A stretch of 64,000 nt of DNA from Penium margaritaceum (lineage: Eukaryota; Streptophyta; Zygnematophyceae; Desmidiales; Peniaceae). Positions 34,679 through 45,565 of the stretch are shown here, piece by piece. Each line of letters starts with the position of its first letter. The first letter of the stretch is position 1. The notes beneath the pieces are model-generated. The model saw nothing but the letters and a program-made list of their open reading frames with translations, made no database searches and was not told where the DNA came from. Where the stretch lies: positions 122,801 to 186,800 of the forward strand of contig SZWC01001186.1 in the NCBI GenBank assembly GCA_023375785.1. Direction: 5' to 3'. A program made the position numbers and the translations under genes.

Positions 34679-37308
34679 ATGTTTGCTGTGAGCGAGGGCC
34701 TGCGCGTGGTCCAGGTTGGGTCTGCCAATCTGCTTAGCAGCAGCAGCAGCGCGCCCGGCCGACCGTGCCAAGATGCCGCGTCCGCCAAGGCCCTCCCCTC
34801 CCGCGTGGGGACCTCCCACCCTCCCACGCGAAGGCGCGGGAGTCGCGTCCGCGTGTCCGCGTCGCTCGCCCAGGAAGCTCCCCCCTCCGCCCAACAGCCC
34901 ACGTTCACCGCGCAGGACCGCGTGGACATCCTGTCCGAGGCCCTCCCCTTCATCCAGCGCTTCCAGCGCAAGACGGTGGTGGTCAAGTACGGCGGCGCTG
35001 CCATGAAGGACCCCAGCCTCAAGGAGCGCGTCATCAAGGATCTCGTTCTCCTCTCCTGCGTGGGCCTGCGCCCGGTGCTCGTGCACGGCGGCGGGCCCGA
35101 GATCAACACGTGGCTGTCCCGCATCGGCATCGAGCCCAAGTTCCTCAACGGCCTCCGGGTCACAGACGGCCCCACCATGGAGGTGGTGGAGATGGTGTTG
35201 GTGGGCAAGGTCAACAAGTCCCTTGTCTCCCTCATCAACCAGGCGGGCGGGAGCGCCGTGGGCATGTGCGGCAAGGACGGCAAGCTGATCATGGCGCGGC
35301 CAGCGGACGCAGACCTGGGGTTCGTCGGCGAGATCGAGAGCGTGGACACGGCGGTGGTGCAGGGGCTGGTGCGGGACGGCCACATCCCCGTGATCGCGTC
35401 CGTGGCCGCGGATGCGGAGGGGCAGGCGTACAACGTGAACGCAGACACGGCTGCTGGGGAGATTGCTGCGAGTTTGGGTGCGGAGAAGCTCATTCTCATG
35501 ACGGACGTGCCCGGCGTCATGATCGACCCCAAGGACCCCGCCAGGTTCGTGCGTGCTAGCGTGCGAGTGGAGTGTGTGCGGCTGCTTTCGTGGGTGGACG
35601 CCTGGGTGGGTATTTTTTTATCGGTCTTGCCTTTTCGGAGGAAAGAGGTATCTTTGTTTTCTCGTCTTTTTCTTTCCCCTCGACTTATATTGTCTGTTTT
35701 TCGCCGTTTTTTTTTTTTTTTCCCATGGCTTCCCCACAGCCCGACGAGGGAAGGCTGTTGCGGGCAGGTCGGTGGATGGACGCACTGTGGCGTCTACGAT
35801 GCGTAATTTCAGGGATAGCACGCGTTGGACGAATAGACGGGTGCGCTGCGAGTGTGGGCCGCATCATATTACGTTAGGTGTGACGCGTGTGGATATGCCG
35901 CAGTAAGGTTGCGCACCTATCACCTTGTTCAGATGATGGGTGCGCGATGATCCGACAGGACGACATTAGGGCGCCATATGAGGAGCGCAGAGCTGTGCGC
36001 TTGCCCGTTGCCTTTTTGTCTTGCCTCTTTTTGCGGTGAAGGTCACCTCGTATTCTGAGGCCTCATCGTCATGATTTGAAAATCAGAGAACGATAGAAAG
36101 AAAGAACAGAGAAGCCGGAGCCCCACCCCCCTCCCCTTCTTCTGCGGTCACCTCTTCCCCTCCCACTTATCTCTCTCCTCGGTGCTTAGAAGACTCTGTG
36201 GGATGATCACAGCTGTGGGGCCTGGGGGTGTGTCTGCTGTCTCCTTCGCTGACAGCGGATCATTAGTTGGCTCTTTCACGCACAGTGAGAGAGCGTCAAT
36301 GGAGCCATGTCATTGCCTCGCCTCAGCACAATGCGGAGTGCGCGTGTGCAAGACAAGACCTACCACCAGCAGGCAGCAGTTCTGCCACCTGTGGCAGATG
36401 TTCTGACACAGCCGTTCGGAAACATCGAGGACTTTGATGTTATGGTTTCAAGGGCTTGTGTTGGCAGTGGTGGTGGTCCGTGCGTGGGCGTGGGATGGAG
36501 TGGAGTAGAGCTGCCCGCTCAGTTGCTGGTCAGCTTGCCTGCCGTTCAACGCAACGTTCACGTGGGACATGGTGCGATTTTTTTATTTTTTGTGAAGGAA
36601 ACACTGCGCCTAGGGCACACATTTTCCATCGCAAGCAATCCCAAGCAGGGCAGCAGTCAGCTCTGCCACGCATCTGTCGTGGCAATCCCAAAGCGGTGTC
36701 CATCTAGGACAGGTTGCAGTCTCTCTCGTCCGGGGCATCCGAGGAAAGAAAGGGTGCCAGCAACCACCCTGCACTCCCACAGCGCAAGTGCGTGCTGCCT
36801 GCCGCGTCTTTTGCGCTAATGCTACCTCGTGCGGTATGGCATGGGGTGGCGTTGTATGGTATGGTGTGGCATGGTAAAGTGTTGTTGCATGGTCGGTTTC
36901 CATCATGAGCTATTTGTGATGGTTGGTGCCCTCGCACGATGGTGACAGTGCACTCTACACCTTGCGAATTGGCCTGAAAGGGCAATTTGGGGTTTCATGT
37001 TGTCCAAGCTTGTTGTTTTCCCGCCACATGGGGGGATGGCACATAGTGGCAAGTGAAATTGTGGTTCAAAGGCGTGCCAGCCTGCCCAGCACCAATGGGC
37101 ACGCACCAGTGAAAGCTTTTTTTTCAGTGAAGCATGCGAGCAGCTTGTCCAACATTGTCAGTGAGTTGCATATTACATTGCTCATGCGCAGCACCCAGCA
37201 GTCCGCACTGACTGTGACGCAGTGCAGGATGTGGGTATGTGCTGCCGAGTGTGGCAGCACGGGCAGCACCACACACCGCTTCACTCCATATCTCACTGTG
37301 CAGCAAGG

Positions 37309-37343
<35 letters not shown>

Positions 37344-40300
37344 NNNNNNNNNNNNNNNNNNNNNNNNNNNNNNNNNNNNNNNNNNNNNNNNNNNNNNNNN
37401 NNNNNNNNNNNNNNNNNNNNNNNNNNNNNNNNNNNNNNNNNNNNNNNNNNNNNNNNNNNNNNNNNNNNNNNNNNNNNNNNNNNNNNNNNNNNNNNNNNNN
37501 NNNNNNNNNNNNNNNNNNNNNNNNNNNNNNNNNNNNNNNNNNNNNNNNNNNNNNNNNNNNNNNNNNNNNNCCCCCCCCCCCCCCCCCCCCCCCCAAGACT
37601 CCATCCATCCCAGTAGTGTGAGGCTGTATGCATCACAGACAGGCTGCCTGAGCAAAGGGTTTTGCGCTATGCGTGGGCAGCAGGTATGGCAGTGGTACTA
37701 CCAGTTCCGCGGTGAACTGCGGTTTTGTACTGCAGTTTTGCAGTAATGTAGTGCTGTTTTTTTTTGTTTGGTGGTACTGGTTCGGTTACGCTACTCACCT
37801 TGAAGGGCACCCCTCTTCTGTGCTACCGTGCCATGCAGTGGTCCTTTAGAAGTCGAAGCAAAGAACGTACGGGTGTGTTGGTGATGACCGATTTCAGCCT
37901 GTTCTGCACTTCGGAAGTGGATTTCAACATCAATTCACACGAGGATTTCTGCGGTGTTTGATTTCTGCACTAAAAAAACAAATTGTGCAAACTATGGTTT
38001 AAGATGTACTGTGGTACAACTGGAATACTGCGGTATCCTACTTGTACTGCTGGTAACGCGGTACCGTTACCAGCATCGGTATTGACCCACCACAAAAATT
38101 GAATACTGTGGTACTTGTGGTTCCACTGTACCAACGTACTGCGGTACTACATACCGCGGTTTGCCGTCCCTGGCGGGCGGTCTTGACACTTGCCTGGTCT
38201 TGTTGTCTTGTCCCAGAGCGAAGACCAGTACTCCAAACCCCCACTGCAGCACGGCTATGTGCTGTGCTGTGCTGGGTTCTGCTGGGCTGTGCGGCACTGT
38301 TCTGTGATTTGCTGTTCTGCGCAGCACACCGCAGCGCGGTGCTCCAGCTGCTACTGCTGCTGCTGCTGCTCATGTCAATGGTCGTTGTACCGGCCATACC
38401 AGTGCAAAGACCAACGACACTTCGACTGGAAGTGAACCAAAGTCATCCGAATCGAACCGAAGTGAACCAAATCGAACCGGAGTGATCCGGATCGAGGCTC
38501 ATGGGTCGAACCACGCTGCGCTGGTTTTCATGTCTGCGAAGAAATCCCTAGAGATGCGACCTCATGTTGCACGTGAGGCTGCGGTGAACTCGGGTGAGTC
38601 CACACACGCCAGATACTCTCTGACCTGACCTACTGACGGACGGACCGACGGACCCAGCAGACCGACAGAGGGACCGACTGACCATCGGAGTCCGTCGATC
38701 GGTCCTTCTGTCGGACCGACCGACCAACCGACACAAGGGCAGGGCAGCAGCCGGATGCGTGGCCAGCTTTGCCCGGGCCTGTTGCCCCCTCTGCATGCAT
38801 GCAAGTGCAGTGCATGACTCGCCCTGGCTTTGATGGTTTTGCCATCCGCATCATCCACACGACCGACCGACTGACCGGGAGAAGGAACCTAGTCTGGATG
38901 ACGTGCCGTGTTGTGCTTTGCCATGTCATGGCATGCCATGACGCGGTGTGTTGAGCATGATGCGCCATACTGTGCTGTGCCATGTCATTATAAATAGCAT
39001 GTCATACGTGGCACTGTCTCATAGAAAGGCTGCGTCCCAAGTTGAAGTGTTGTGTCGAAGCAAGTCATTTTCCTGTAGCAGTGGGCCACCCTTGGAGCTA
39101 AGGTGGGCACATTTCAACATGATAGTTTCAGCAGAACCTCCCTTTTTTTTTAAGTCAATATCAAGATTAATGCTCATGAGGTGGATGTTTGTTGGTTCGG
39201 TATTGCTCAAACATCTTTCGATGTTTGTTGAGTACATCCATCTGGAACGATATCAGTGGGAATCACACAAGGGGAAAAGAGTGCGGTACAGTGCTGAAAA
39301 GCATTCAATTCATCTGTACAAACTATTTACTGCATGAAGATTGATCGGATTAATGTATCCAGCAACCCAAACACTTGTCAAATTCTTAACAGAAAAAGAA
39401 AAAGTTCATGTTGATGTCAAAAGGGTATGAGAGGCTTTTGATACTGTATCAATGTTGACTGTCAATGTCAGTATCAATACTGATCTTGTCATTGAGGGTT
39501 GATGTCGATATCGCTAATGGGTTGATATTGGCTGCGCTGCATCATGCTGTGCTTCGCTTCGGTGTTCGTATTGGTGTTGGCGTTTGCGTTTGCAGTTTTC
39601 CTTGCGCTCATGTTCATTTGTTTGTGTTTATGTTTGTGTTTGCGCGCTAGACCTTCGCCTGCCCCGCTGCTCACCTTTCTGCTTGTGCAGAGGAAAAAAC
39701 TGAACTCACCGTCGCAATTGGTGGGAGCTGAAACGCTTTTTTTTGGTCAACGTCAATGTTTTGTTGTTGTCGTTGGTGCTTGTAACAACTAACTAGACCG
39801 CCGCGAAGCACGTTCCACCAAGGAATCACCCCAGGCAAGAGCATGGCGTCGGTGGTGGGCTTGATCTCTGACGGAGAGGCAACAGCCTTTCCATGAAGGA
39901 AAGTCTGTTGCCTTGTCTTGGTGTTGTCTTGGTGCCAACCTCTACCTCTACATCTACCTCGGAGGAGACTGTCGAGTCATGCAAGAACGACATTGGATTC
40001 CGTGTGCTTTTCTCTGCACGATGTGTTCTTTACACAAACGTTTGGAAAGATGGTCTTAGTGGACAATATCCTGAGATTTCCAGTCATGCAAGAGAGTTTG
40101 TGGGTTCCATGTATATTCTCGGCAGGTTCCTGGCCGCTTGTCTTTGTGATTGTCTCTTCTGCATCGCACCGCATGGCATTGCCGCCAATCGCGTTGCATT
40201 GCTTTGCACGTCACAACACGTAGCAGAACATGGCACCCCTTTCCATTGCATCATATTGCATCACACTGCGTCGCATCGCATCACATTGCACCGCAATGCA

Positions 40301-40896
40301 CTGCTCTGTAGCACATCTCACGGCATTCGTTTGCATCACACCCCCTCAGCCAACACTGCACCACACGGCACCGGACGCACCACACTGCAACCTCATCTCA
40401 CTGCATCACACTGCGCTGCACCACATTGCACTTCTTTCCACCACATAGCATCGCAGGGCATGGATAGGAATAGAATCTACTGTCCTAAACTACAAGGGGC
40501 GGGGGGGGGGGGGGGGGGATTCCTCCCCACAACATTTGCTGCATACTGTGCCTCTGGATGTAGAATCCGTCTGCGATGTTCGGACTGTCATTATTGGCCT
40601 ACTCTCCCTATCTGTCACCCTCACATGCTTACTCCTCCTCTCTTCGCCCCCGTTCCCCCCACCTTTCCGTTTGTTTTGCGAAGCGCAGTCTGGTGAAGCA
40701 GGTGGACATAAAGGGCGTGCGCAAGCTGATCGAGGACGGCGTGGTGAAGGGTGGCATGATCCCTAAGGTGCAGTGCTGCGTGCGCTCGCTGGCGCAGGGC
40801 GTTAACGCCACCCACATCATCGACGGCCGCGCGCCGCACTCGCTGCTTCTCGAGATCCTCACGGACGAGGGCGCAGGCACTATGATCACCGGATAG
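34679..40896 (+). CDS. NAGK: N-acetylglutamate kinase, plastid-targeted (two exons)
   Basis: Phosphorylates N-acetyl-L-glutamate with ATP (EC 2.7.2.8), the controlled step of arginine synthesis. In plants it works in the plastid and is activated by PII. Exon 1 is 34679-35544 and exon 2 is 40689-40896, joined within a Ser codon (phase 2), giving 357 aa, the usual plant length. Residues about 1-70 form a Ser/Arg-rich transit peptide ending RVRVSA. Family motifs follow: [60 protein letters not shown] and MTDVPGVM in exon 1; [28 protein letters not shown] and the C-terminus [10 protein letters not shown] in exon 2. The start lies in a gccgccATGt context. The donor is ccag/gttcgt, and the acceptor gcgcag follows a pyrimidine-rich stretch. 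All catalytic blocks are intact. Its GC-rich codons contrast with the surrounding relics. Confidence 0.93.
37311..37594. other. Assembly gap inside a poly-C run (NAGK intron)
   Basis: Thirty-three C residues, 227 N (37344-37570), then twenty-four C. It has the same arrangement as the poly-G gap at 14573-14836, on the opposite strand. Confidence 0.95.
38630..38735. repeat. Degenerate GACC/GGAC short-period repeat
   Basis: Dense gaccgac/ggacgga words in both orientations, so the stretch is also self-complementary (gtcggaccgacc against ggaccgac). Lies in the NAGK intron. Confidence 0.6.
40160..40460. repeat. Degenerate pentanucleotide (TGCAN/CATCG) repeat
   Basis: About 300 bp where words such as gcatcacactgc, gcatcgcatcac and ttgcaccgcaatgc succeed each other at roughly 5-bp periodicity. 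It explains the chance ORFs here. Lies in the NAGK intron just before exon 2. Confidence 0.6.
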
Positions 40897-41313
40897 GCCA
40901 GGCTAGGCTAGGCTAGGCTACGCTAGGCTAGGCTGAAGCACACAGTCTGCGATGGCTTGACGTGGTGAGTGTCGACTCTCTCCACTCACCACTCGTGGAC
41001 GGATGAAGCCGCTGCTGGGATGGCTACCTTACCATCGTGCATTGCTGAGTTGTGGCATGCCCCACTCACCCATCCCGTCCCCGACCCCTCCCCCCCAACC
41101 CCANAGGCCAGGCCAGGCTAGGCTACGCTAGGCTAGGCTGAAGCACACAGTCTGCGATGGCTTGACGTGGTGAGTGTCTCTCCACTCACCACTCGTGGAC
41201 GGATGAAGCCGCTGCTGGGATGGCTTCCTTACCATCGTGCATTGCTGCGTTGTGGCATGCCCCACTCACCCATCCCGTCCCCGACCCTTCTCCCCCCTCC
41301 CCCACTGGATCAT
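40895..41313. repeat. Direct duplication of the NAGK 3' flank around a single N
   Basis: 40895-41103 and 41105 to about 41313 are near-identical copies with a handful of substitutions and small indels, separated by one N at 41104. Each copy begins with a pentanucleotide (AGGCT)n run; the first run overlaps the NAGK stop codon. A likely explanation is two allelic or overlapping contig ends joined without merging. Confidence 0.85.
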
Positions 41314-41937
41314 TGAAGTGAAGGCCATGTGCTGCTACGCGACGTCCCATGCCTTGGCCACCAAGACCAGTGCACGCCCTCAGTTGACTAGGCATGCCAT
41401 TGGAGGAGGCGGTGGAGGACCCAAAACGCAAGGCTGGTGGCAGCTCCACCCGTACTTCTTCCCCAAATGTAGCTTTAGCAATGTTTGGCCTTTGTGTGTC
41501 AATAGTGCAGAACACATGATTTGTAGTTCTTTTCTCCTGTCATCTCTCTCAACAATGGACATGCTACGACAGTCTTTTCATTCCACCTCCCTGCTTTGAA
41601 GAATGTCTAGGGAAAGACCAAGCGAGGTTCCCAGTTGGTTGACACAACCATTGCTGATGATTTGGAGTGCCAAGGATTGACTGACCAAGTAAAGTGCCTG
41701 ACATGGGTAGAAGACAGATGGCCTGGAGTTAACGTGCATGATTTGCGTCTATCAGATCAGTTCGGTGCGAGGTTTTCCCTGTCACTTTGAGTGTGATTTT
41801 CATGGGGAATACAAAAAGACCCTTCAAAAACACAGGCAAAACTTGTAGAATTTTTTTCCCCATTGCAAGATTAAGTGTTAGTGGTGGGGGAACTGTGCGG
41901 ACAAGTGGGTGGCTAACCTTAGCAGGAGGCGTAATCC
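41314..41937. other. NAGK downstream sequence, no gene recognised
   Basis: Unique-looking DNA with short ORFs (41237-41599) and no known motif. It ends where a copia pol fragment begins abruptly at about 41938. Confidence 0.4.
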
Positions 41938-42298
41938 TACCCGCCATTGTGCTTCGTTGCGATAACCAGAGTGCCCTTGCTATTGCGGGGAACTCTGGTG
42001 TCTTCCATGCTCGCACAAAGCACATTGCAGTAGAGCATCACTTTGTGCGTGACCTGGTAGAGCGACACGTGATCTCCGTCATTTGGGTTGGCACTGACAT
42101 GCAGCGTGCTGACTTCTTGACGAAGGCACTAGCACGCGGAAAGTTCCTCGTGGCCATTCCTTTGTCGGACTTCGCCCCTTGCCTGAGAGTGGTTGAGTGT
42201 GGGGTCTTGTGGTGGTCATTCGTTCCGTCGTTGCACTTGTTGTTCTCGTTTCAGTGCTGCACGTGTATGGACATGCGTACCATCGGGTCATGGGGGAG
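41938..42298 (+). pseudogene. Truncated 3' end of a family A copia pol
   Basis: It begins abruptly in the RNase H domain (VLRCDNQSALAIAGNSGVF), continues ARTKHIAVEHHFVRDLVER and IWVGTDMQRADFLTKALARG, and runs through the non-coding tail and polypurine tract (tcatgggggag) into the LTR at 42299. The Asp of CDNQSA, an RNase H active-site residue, is kept. The rest of this element to the left is missing. The LTR that follows therefore serves as its 3' LTR and also as the 5' LTR of element A1. Confidence 0.85.
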
Positions 42299-42934
42299 TG
42301 TTGTGATTTGTGACGTTCCTGTTGACCTGTACAGTTTACTGTGACCACTTGGCCGTGTCCATACTCGTGCACATCCCTGATGCGGACCCAGGCGGTACCG
42401 GGGCGTCATCCGGTGGCGGACTACCAGCTTGGAGCTGACCGACGACCGTTCCAGAGCTCTGGACGCTACCCGGGATCTATTCCAGTTTTTCTGCAGCACG
42501 CAGGACTTTATCGGTGGACTGACTGTGGGCTCGATTTGCATGTTTTGCATTGTGTGTACACCGTTCGATGCCGGATGCATGCATGTGACCAGTCGTAGCG
42601 TTCGGCTTGTGATTCTGCACGTCTAGGTTCAGACGGCGTAGCGTTCTGACGTGTGTGCGCAGTGCTATGGCCAAAACAGTGGTTTTGGGCCGGTTTTAGG
42701 ACAGATCTTGCACTGCCGCGTGCGACACCCGCCGTGCGCCGCGGCAGGTACTTATGCCATGGACCTGTCATTTGTCATCTCTGTCTGCAAGTGGTATTGA
42801 AGCATTCTGACACTTTGCCTTTGTGTCGCCTAGCCAAACCCTTGCCGTTGCGTGCACGACTTGTGTTTGTCGTCACCGTCTGACTAGGCACTGACGCCTA
42901 GCCAGCGGCGGTGTCGCTAGGACGCTTGTACGCA
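42299..42934 (+). repeat. Family A copia LTR (5' LTR of A1), 636 bp
   Basis: Starts tgttgtg directly after a purine-rich tract and ends tacgca, followed after 8 nt by the primer-binding site. It is clearly homologous over its length to the inverted LTRs at 49988-50620 and 57510-58048. It would drive transcription of A1 and mark its RNA ends. Confidence 0.9.
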
Positions 42935-42942
42935 TAATCTCA

Positions 42943-42954
42943 TGGTATCAGAGC
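42943..42954 (+). promoter_or_regulatory. Copia primer-binding site (initiator tRNA-Met)
   Basis: tggtatcagagc, the standard copia primer-binding site complementary to the 3' end of initiator tRNA-Met, 8 nt inside the LTR. It primes minus-strand cDNA synthesis. Confidence 0.9.
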
Positions 42955-43793
42955 AGCGAGACCTCTCTTGCTGAGCTGCGCCGCAGAGACGCAGCACCGA
43001 CAGCAGCAGTGAGAGTCACCGCCGCCGCCGTATCCTGGGACTCGTTGCAGCCGTTTTCAGCAGTGATATCACCACGCAGTCCCGTCCACCTCACCCGGTG
43101 AGCTGTGGCAGTCACCAGCTCCAACAGCCAAGCCAAGCAGCAGCAGTAGCATCGGGTGGCAGCAGCAGTCATTTTTGGCTGGGCATTCTGACAAAAAAAA
43201 AAGGAAACAGCTCGCAGCAGCAACTCGCTTGTAGCAGCAGCTCGCAGCGCGAATCGGCGGCTGCGAGCAACAGCAACTTGCAGCGGAAGCAGCAGCGAGC
43301 AGCGGTAGCGGCAGCGAGCAGCACCAACGGCAGCAGCAGCCGCGGCCAGCAGCAGCAGCAACATTGGGCGCGATGCAGCGCCAGCAGCAACAGCAACAGC
43401 AGCAGTATTGCAGCAGCAGCAACATTGCAACAACAGCAGCAACATTGTAGCAGCAGCAGCAGCATTGCAGCAGCAGCATTGCAGCAGCAGCAGGCAGCAT
43501 TGCAGCAGCAGCAGTAGCAGCTACAGCAACGGAGCAGCAGCAGTAGCGGCCGCAGCGGCTGCAGCGGCAGCAGTGCTGCGCAGTTACAGTCGCGACTGCT
43601 GTGCTGTGCAGCAGTGCTGTACAACAGTGCTGCGCAGATCTGCGCAGATCTGCGCAGCTGCGCAGCCGCGCAAGGGGGGTGACGAGGTCCCCCCACCCCG
43701 CGCAAGGGGGTGACGAGGTCCCCCCCCCCTTTTTCTTTGGCCGCGGAGCGGCTGCACGCTCGTGCAGAACCGCGAGACAAAAAAAAAGTCGAG
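42955..43793 (+). repeat. A1 leader: CAG-rich and hairpin-forming repeats
   Basis: An untranslated leader with an interrupted (CAG)n/(GCA)n region (about 43120-43600), a gcgcagatct-type repeat (43631-43662), and two 32-bp direct units (from 43668 and 43700) in which a G run and a C run flank tgacgagg and can form a hairpin. The mirror-image region of A2 (56820-57450) has the same CTG/CAG richness, so this is a family property rather than a local expansion. Confidence 0.75.
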
Positions 43794-43863
43794 CTGACGT
43801 TAGCACTTTTGCTTGCTGACGTCATCAGGTCGTGCTGACGTCAGCAACCACCTGCTGACGTCA
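43794..43863 (+). promoter_or_regulatory. Array of four TGACGTCA-like palindromes in the A1 leader
   Basis: tgacgtta at 43794, then perfect tgacgtca at 43817, 43836 and 43856 (spacings 23, 19 and 20 bp), embedded in gctgacgtcagc-type extended palindromes. TGACGTCA is the known core for bZIP factors (CRE/C-box type). The array ends 125 bp before the gag start, exactly as in A2. A role in transcription is an inference. Confidence 0.7.
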
Positions 43864-43987
43864 GCACCATACCTAGCCAAATTTTTTGCCGGATAGTAAA
43901 AGATTGCCAACGTCTCAAATCATCGAGAAACGCTGACGGTTTCAAAATCCGACAAACCTGACATGTCTGCCCAGACTGAGAGGCGAC

Positions 43988-45565
43988 ATGGACTCGTCGG
44001 AAAACAAGGGGAAGGCGACAGGTGATCCCTCCTCCTCCTCCTCTGGCGTCCTGAGCCCACGCTTGCAGGCCATTGAGGACCTGCGGAGCCAGCAGGTTGA
44101 GATGCGTCGCCTACAGCGGGAGCAGACCGATGCCATTCGTACGCTGACTGAGCTCCTGCGTAGCCAGTCCACAGTCCCATGGCAGGCTTCCGAGGGAGCT
44201 GCCGGCGTCGCGTTCTCTACACAGCAGTCGGTTCAGGCACCAGTAACAGGAGCTCGACCTGACCCACTCACCCGTACGCTGACTGAGCTTCTGCGTGGCC
44301 AGTCCACAGTCCCACGGCAGGGTTCCGAGGGAGCTACCGGCGTCGCGTTCTCTACACAGCAGTCGGCTAAGGGACCTGGTACAGGATCTCGACCTGACCC
44401 ACCGCCTTCAGACTTCCTGGATGATGAGCCATTCATGCCAGGCATGACGGACGACTCCCCGGATCATGAGATCCGAGTCCCTCAGGAGCGCCTCCGTCAG
44501 CTGCAGATGGGCACCGGATCTCCTGGGATTCCTACGGTGTGACCGTCACCTGACTATCCCGGTGACTATCCCCTTCCAGGAGTCTTCCTCGTCTCTCGTA
44601 CTCCTCGGCCTGCGGTTGCCCTCCCCACGGAGCGGCAACCAAAAGACTTTGAGACACCACCTCCACGGTACATCACCGAGGACGGCTTCGACTGCTGGGA
44701 GATTCTCTTTCAGGTTTGGGCTACTTCAGATTGCGTGTGGCCCTACTACCACAGCCCGTATCAGCCTACAAACCCAGCACAGGTGCTGACAGCAGCCAGG
44801 GCGATGCGCGGACTCCTCTATGCCATGCCACGTGAGACCGTTGTCGACTTCCGTCCTTTCCTTGGCGAGCCCGGTACAGGCACCGGCGCCAATCCACGCG
44901 GAGGTTGGGATCTGGCCCTATCCCTGCTGGCCGCAGAGACGCACGCCACCAGTGCAGCACACATTCGTGCCTTCTACTCTCTCTGTCAGGGGCCTGCAGA
45001 GCCTGCAGCTGCTTTCTGGTGACGCGTTATGCGCATCTACACGCGTCTTGGGACCTCCGGAGGCACGCAGCTGTGGGCGGTCCGTACGATGATGCTCAGA
45101 GTTTGCCTTGAGTACACAGACATCTTCACACGGTACAGCGACGCCGTCCTCGAGCCCTTCTCAGCCACTCTGCTGCTTCTCCCTTGGGCGCATCAGCTGT
45201 TCCTCCAGGTGACTTTAGCTCGCGAGGCAGCCGTGGCCCATCAGGAGACTTCCCTTGCTGCAACAGTCGTCGCATCACCACCATCATCCCTCTTGCAGTC
45301 TCATTCTTCATCCTCCATCACGTCCTCGTCTTCCTCCTCCTCTTCGGCCCCGCCCACACCCACTCAGACACAGGGTGTTGCAGCAGCAGCTCAGGGGAAG
45401 AAGAAGAAGGGGAAGTGGGGTCCAGGTCAGCAGCAGTCACAAAAGCAGTCGTCCTCCAGTGGTAGCAGTGGACGTTCCGTTCACTACTACAACTGTGGAT
45501 GCGCCCATCGCTACACGGAGTGCCAGCAGCCGCTCGATTGGGCGCGGATTACTTGTGGGCTCTAG
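43988..45565 (+). pseudogene. Copia A1 gag
   Basis: Starts MDSSENKGK, with a coiled-coil-like stretch (LQAIEDLRSQQVEMRRLQREQ). A 45-aa unit beginning RTLTELLR is tandemly duplicated (44138-44272 and 44273-44407); A2 has it once. The capsid-like part (YITEDGFDCWEILFQVW ... MRIYTRLGTSGGTQLWAVR) is followed by a Ser/Gln-rich region and a zinc knuckle YYNCGCAHRYTEC (about 45485-45523) that lacks the first Cys. In-frame TGA codons at 44540 and 45020 stand where A2 has CGA, and TAG at 45563 where A2 has CAG. The frame is otherwise continuous with pol. Gag would assemble the particle and bind the RNA. Confidence 0.88.

Larger units (their letters stand above)
35545..40688 (+). other. NAGK intron of about 5.1 kb, repeat-rich, with a gap
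   Basis: Bounded by GT (35545) and AG (40687-40688). It starts T-rich (35610-35720) and holds many imperfect short-period repeats: ggtatggtgtggcatgg words (36830-36885), gcggtac words (37690-38160), gaccgac words (38630-38735), and tgcatcgcatcac words (40160-40450). A G19 run lies at 40501-40519. I found no transposon protein in it. The real length is uncertain because of the gap at 37344-37570. Confidence 0.8.

Noticed and set aside
33686-35383. 565-aa minus-strand ORF covering NAGK exon 1
   Set aside because: It is the antisense shadow of the GC-rich NAGK exon; it has no recognisable domain, and the plus strand encodes all expected NAGK motifs.
34516-35532. 338-aa minus-strand ORF over NAGK exon 1
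   Set aside because: A second antisense shadow of the same exon, with low-complexity composition and no family match.
35618-35906. Alternative reading of NAGK continuing through 35552-35806 without splicing
   Set aside because: The protein stops matching the family right after DPKDPA, a GT donor lies at exactly that point, and the missing C-terminal part is found at 40689-40896 after an AG acceptor in the correct phase.
38099-38485. 128-aa plus-strand ORF in the NAGK intron
   Set aside because: Driven by tgctg and gcggtac repeats, no domain, and located between the two splice sites of a confirmed gene.
43069-43825. Long Cys/Leu/Ala-rich minus-strand ORFs in the A1 leader
   Set aside because: Products of the CAG triplet repeat read in reverse. 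The corresponding A2 leader does not conserve them as proteins.
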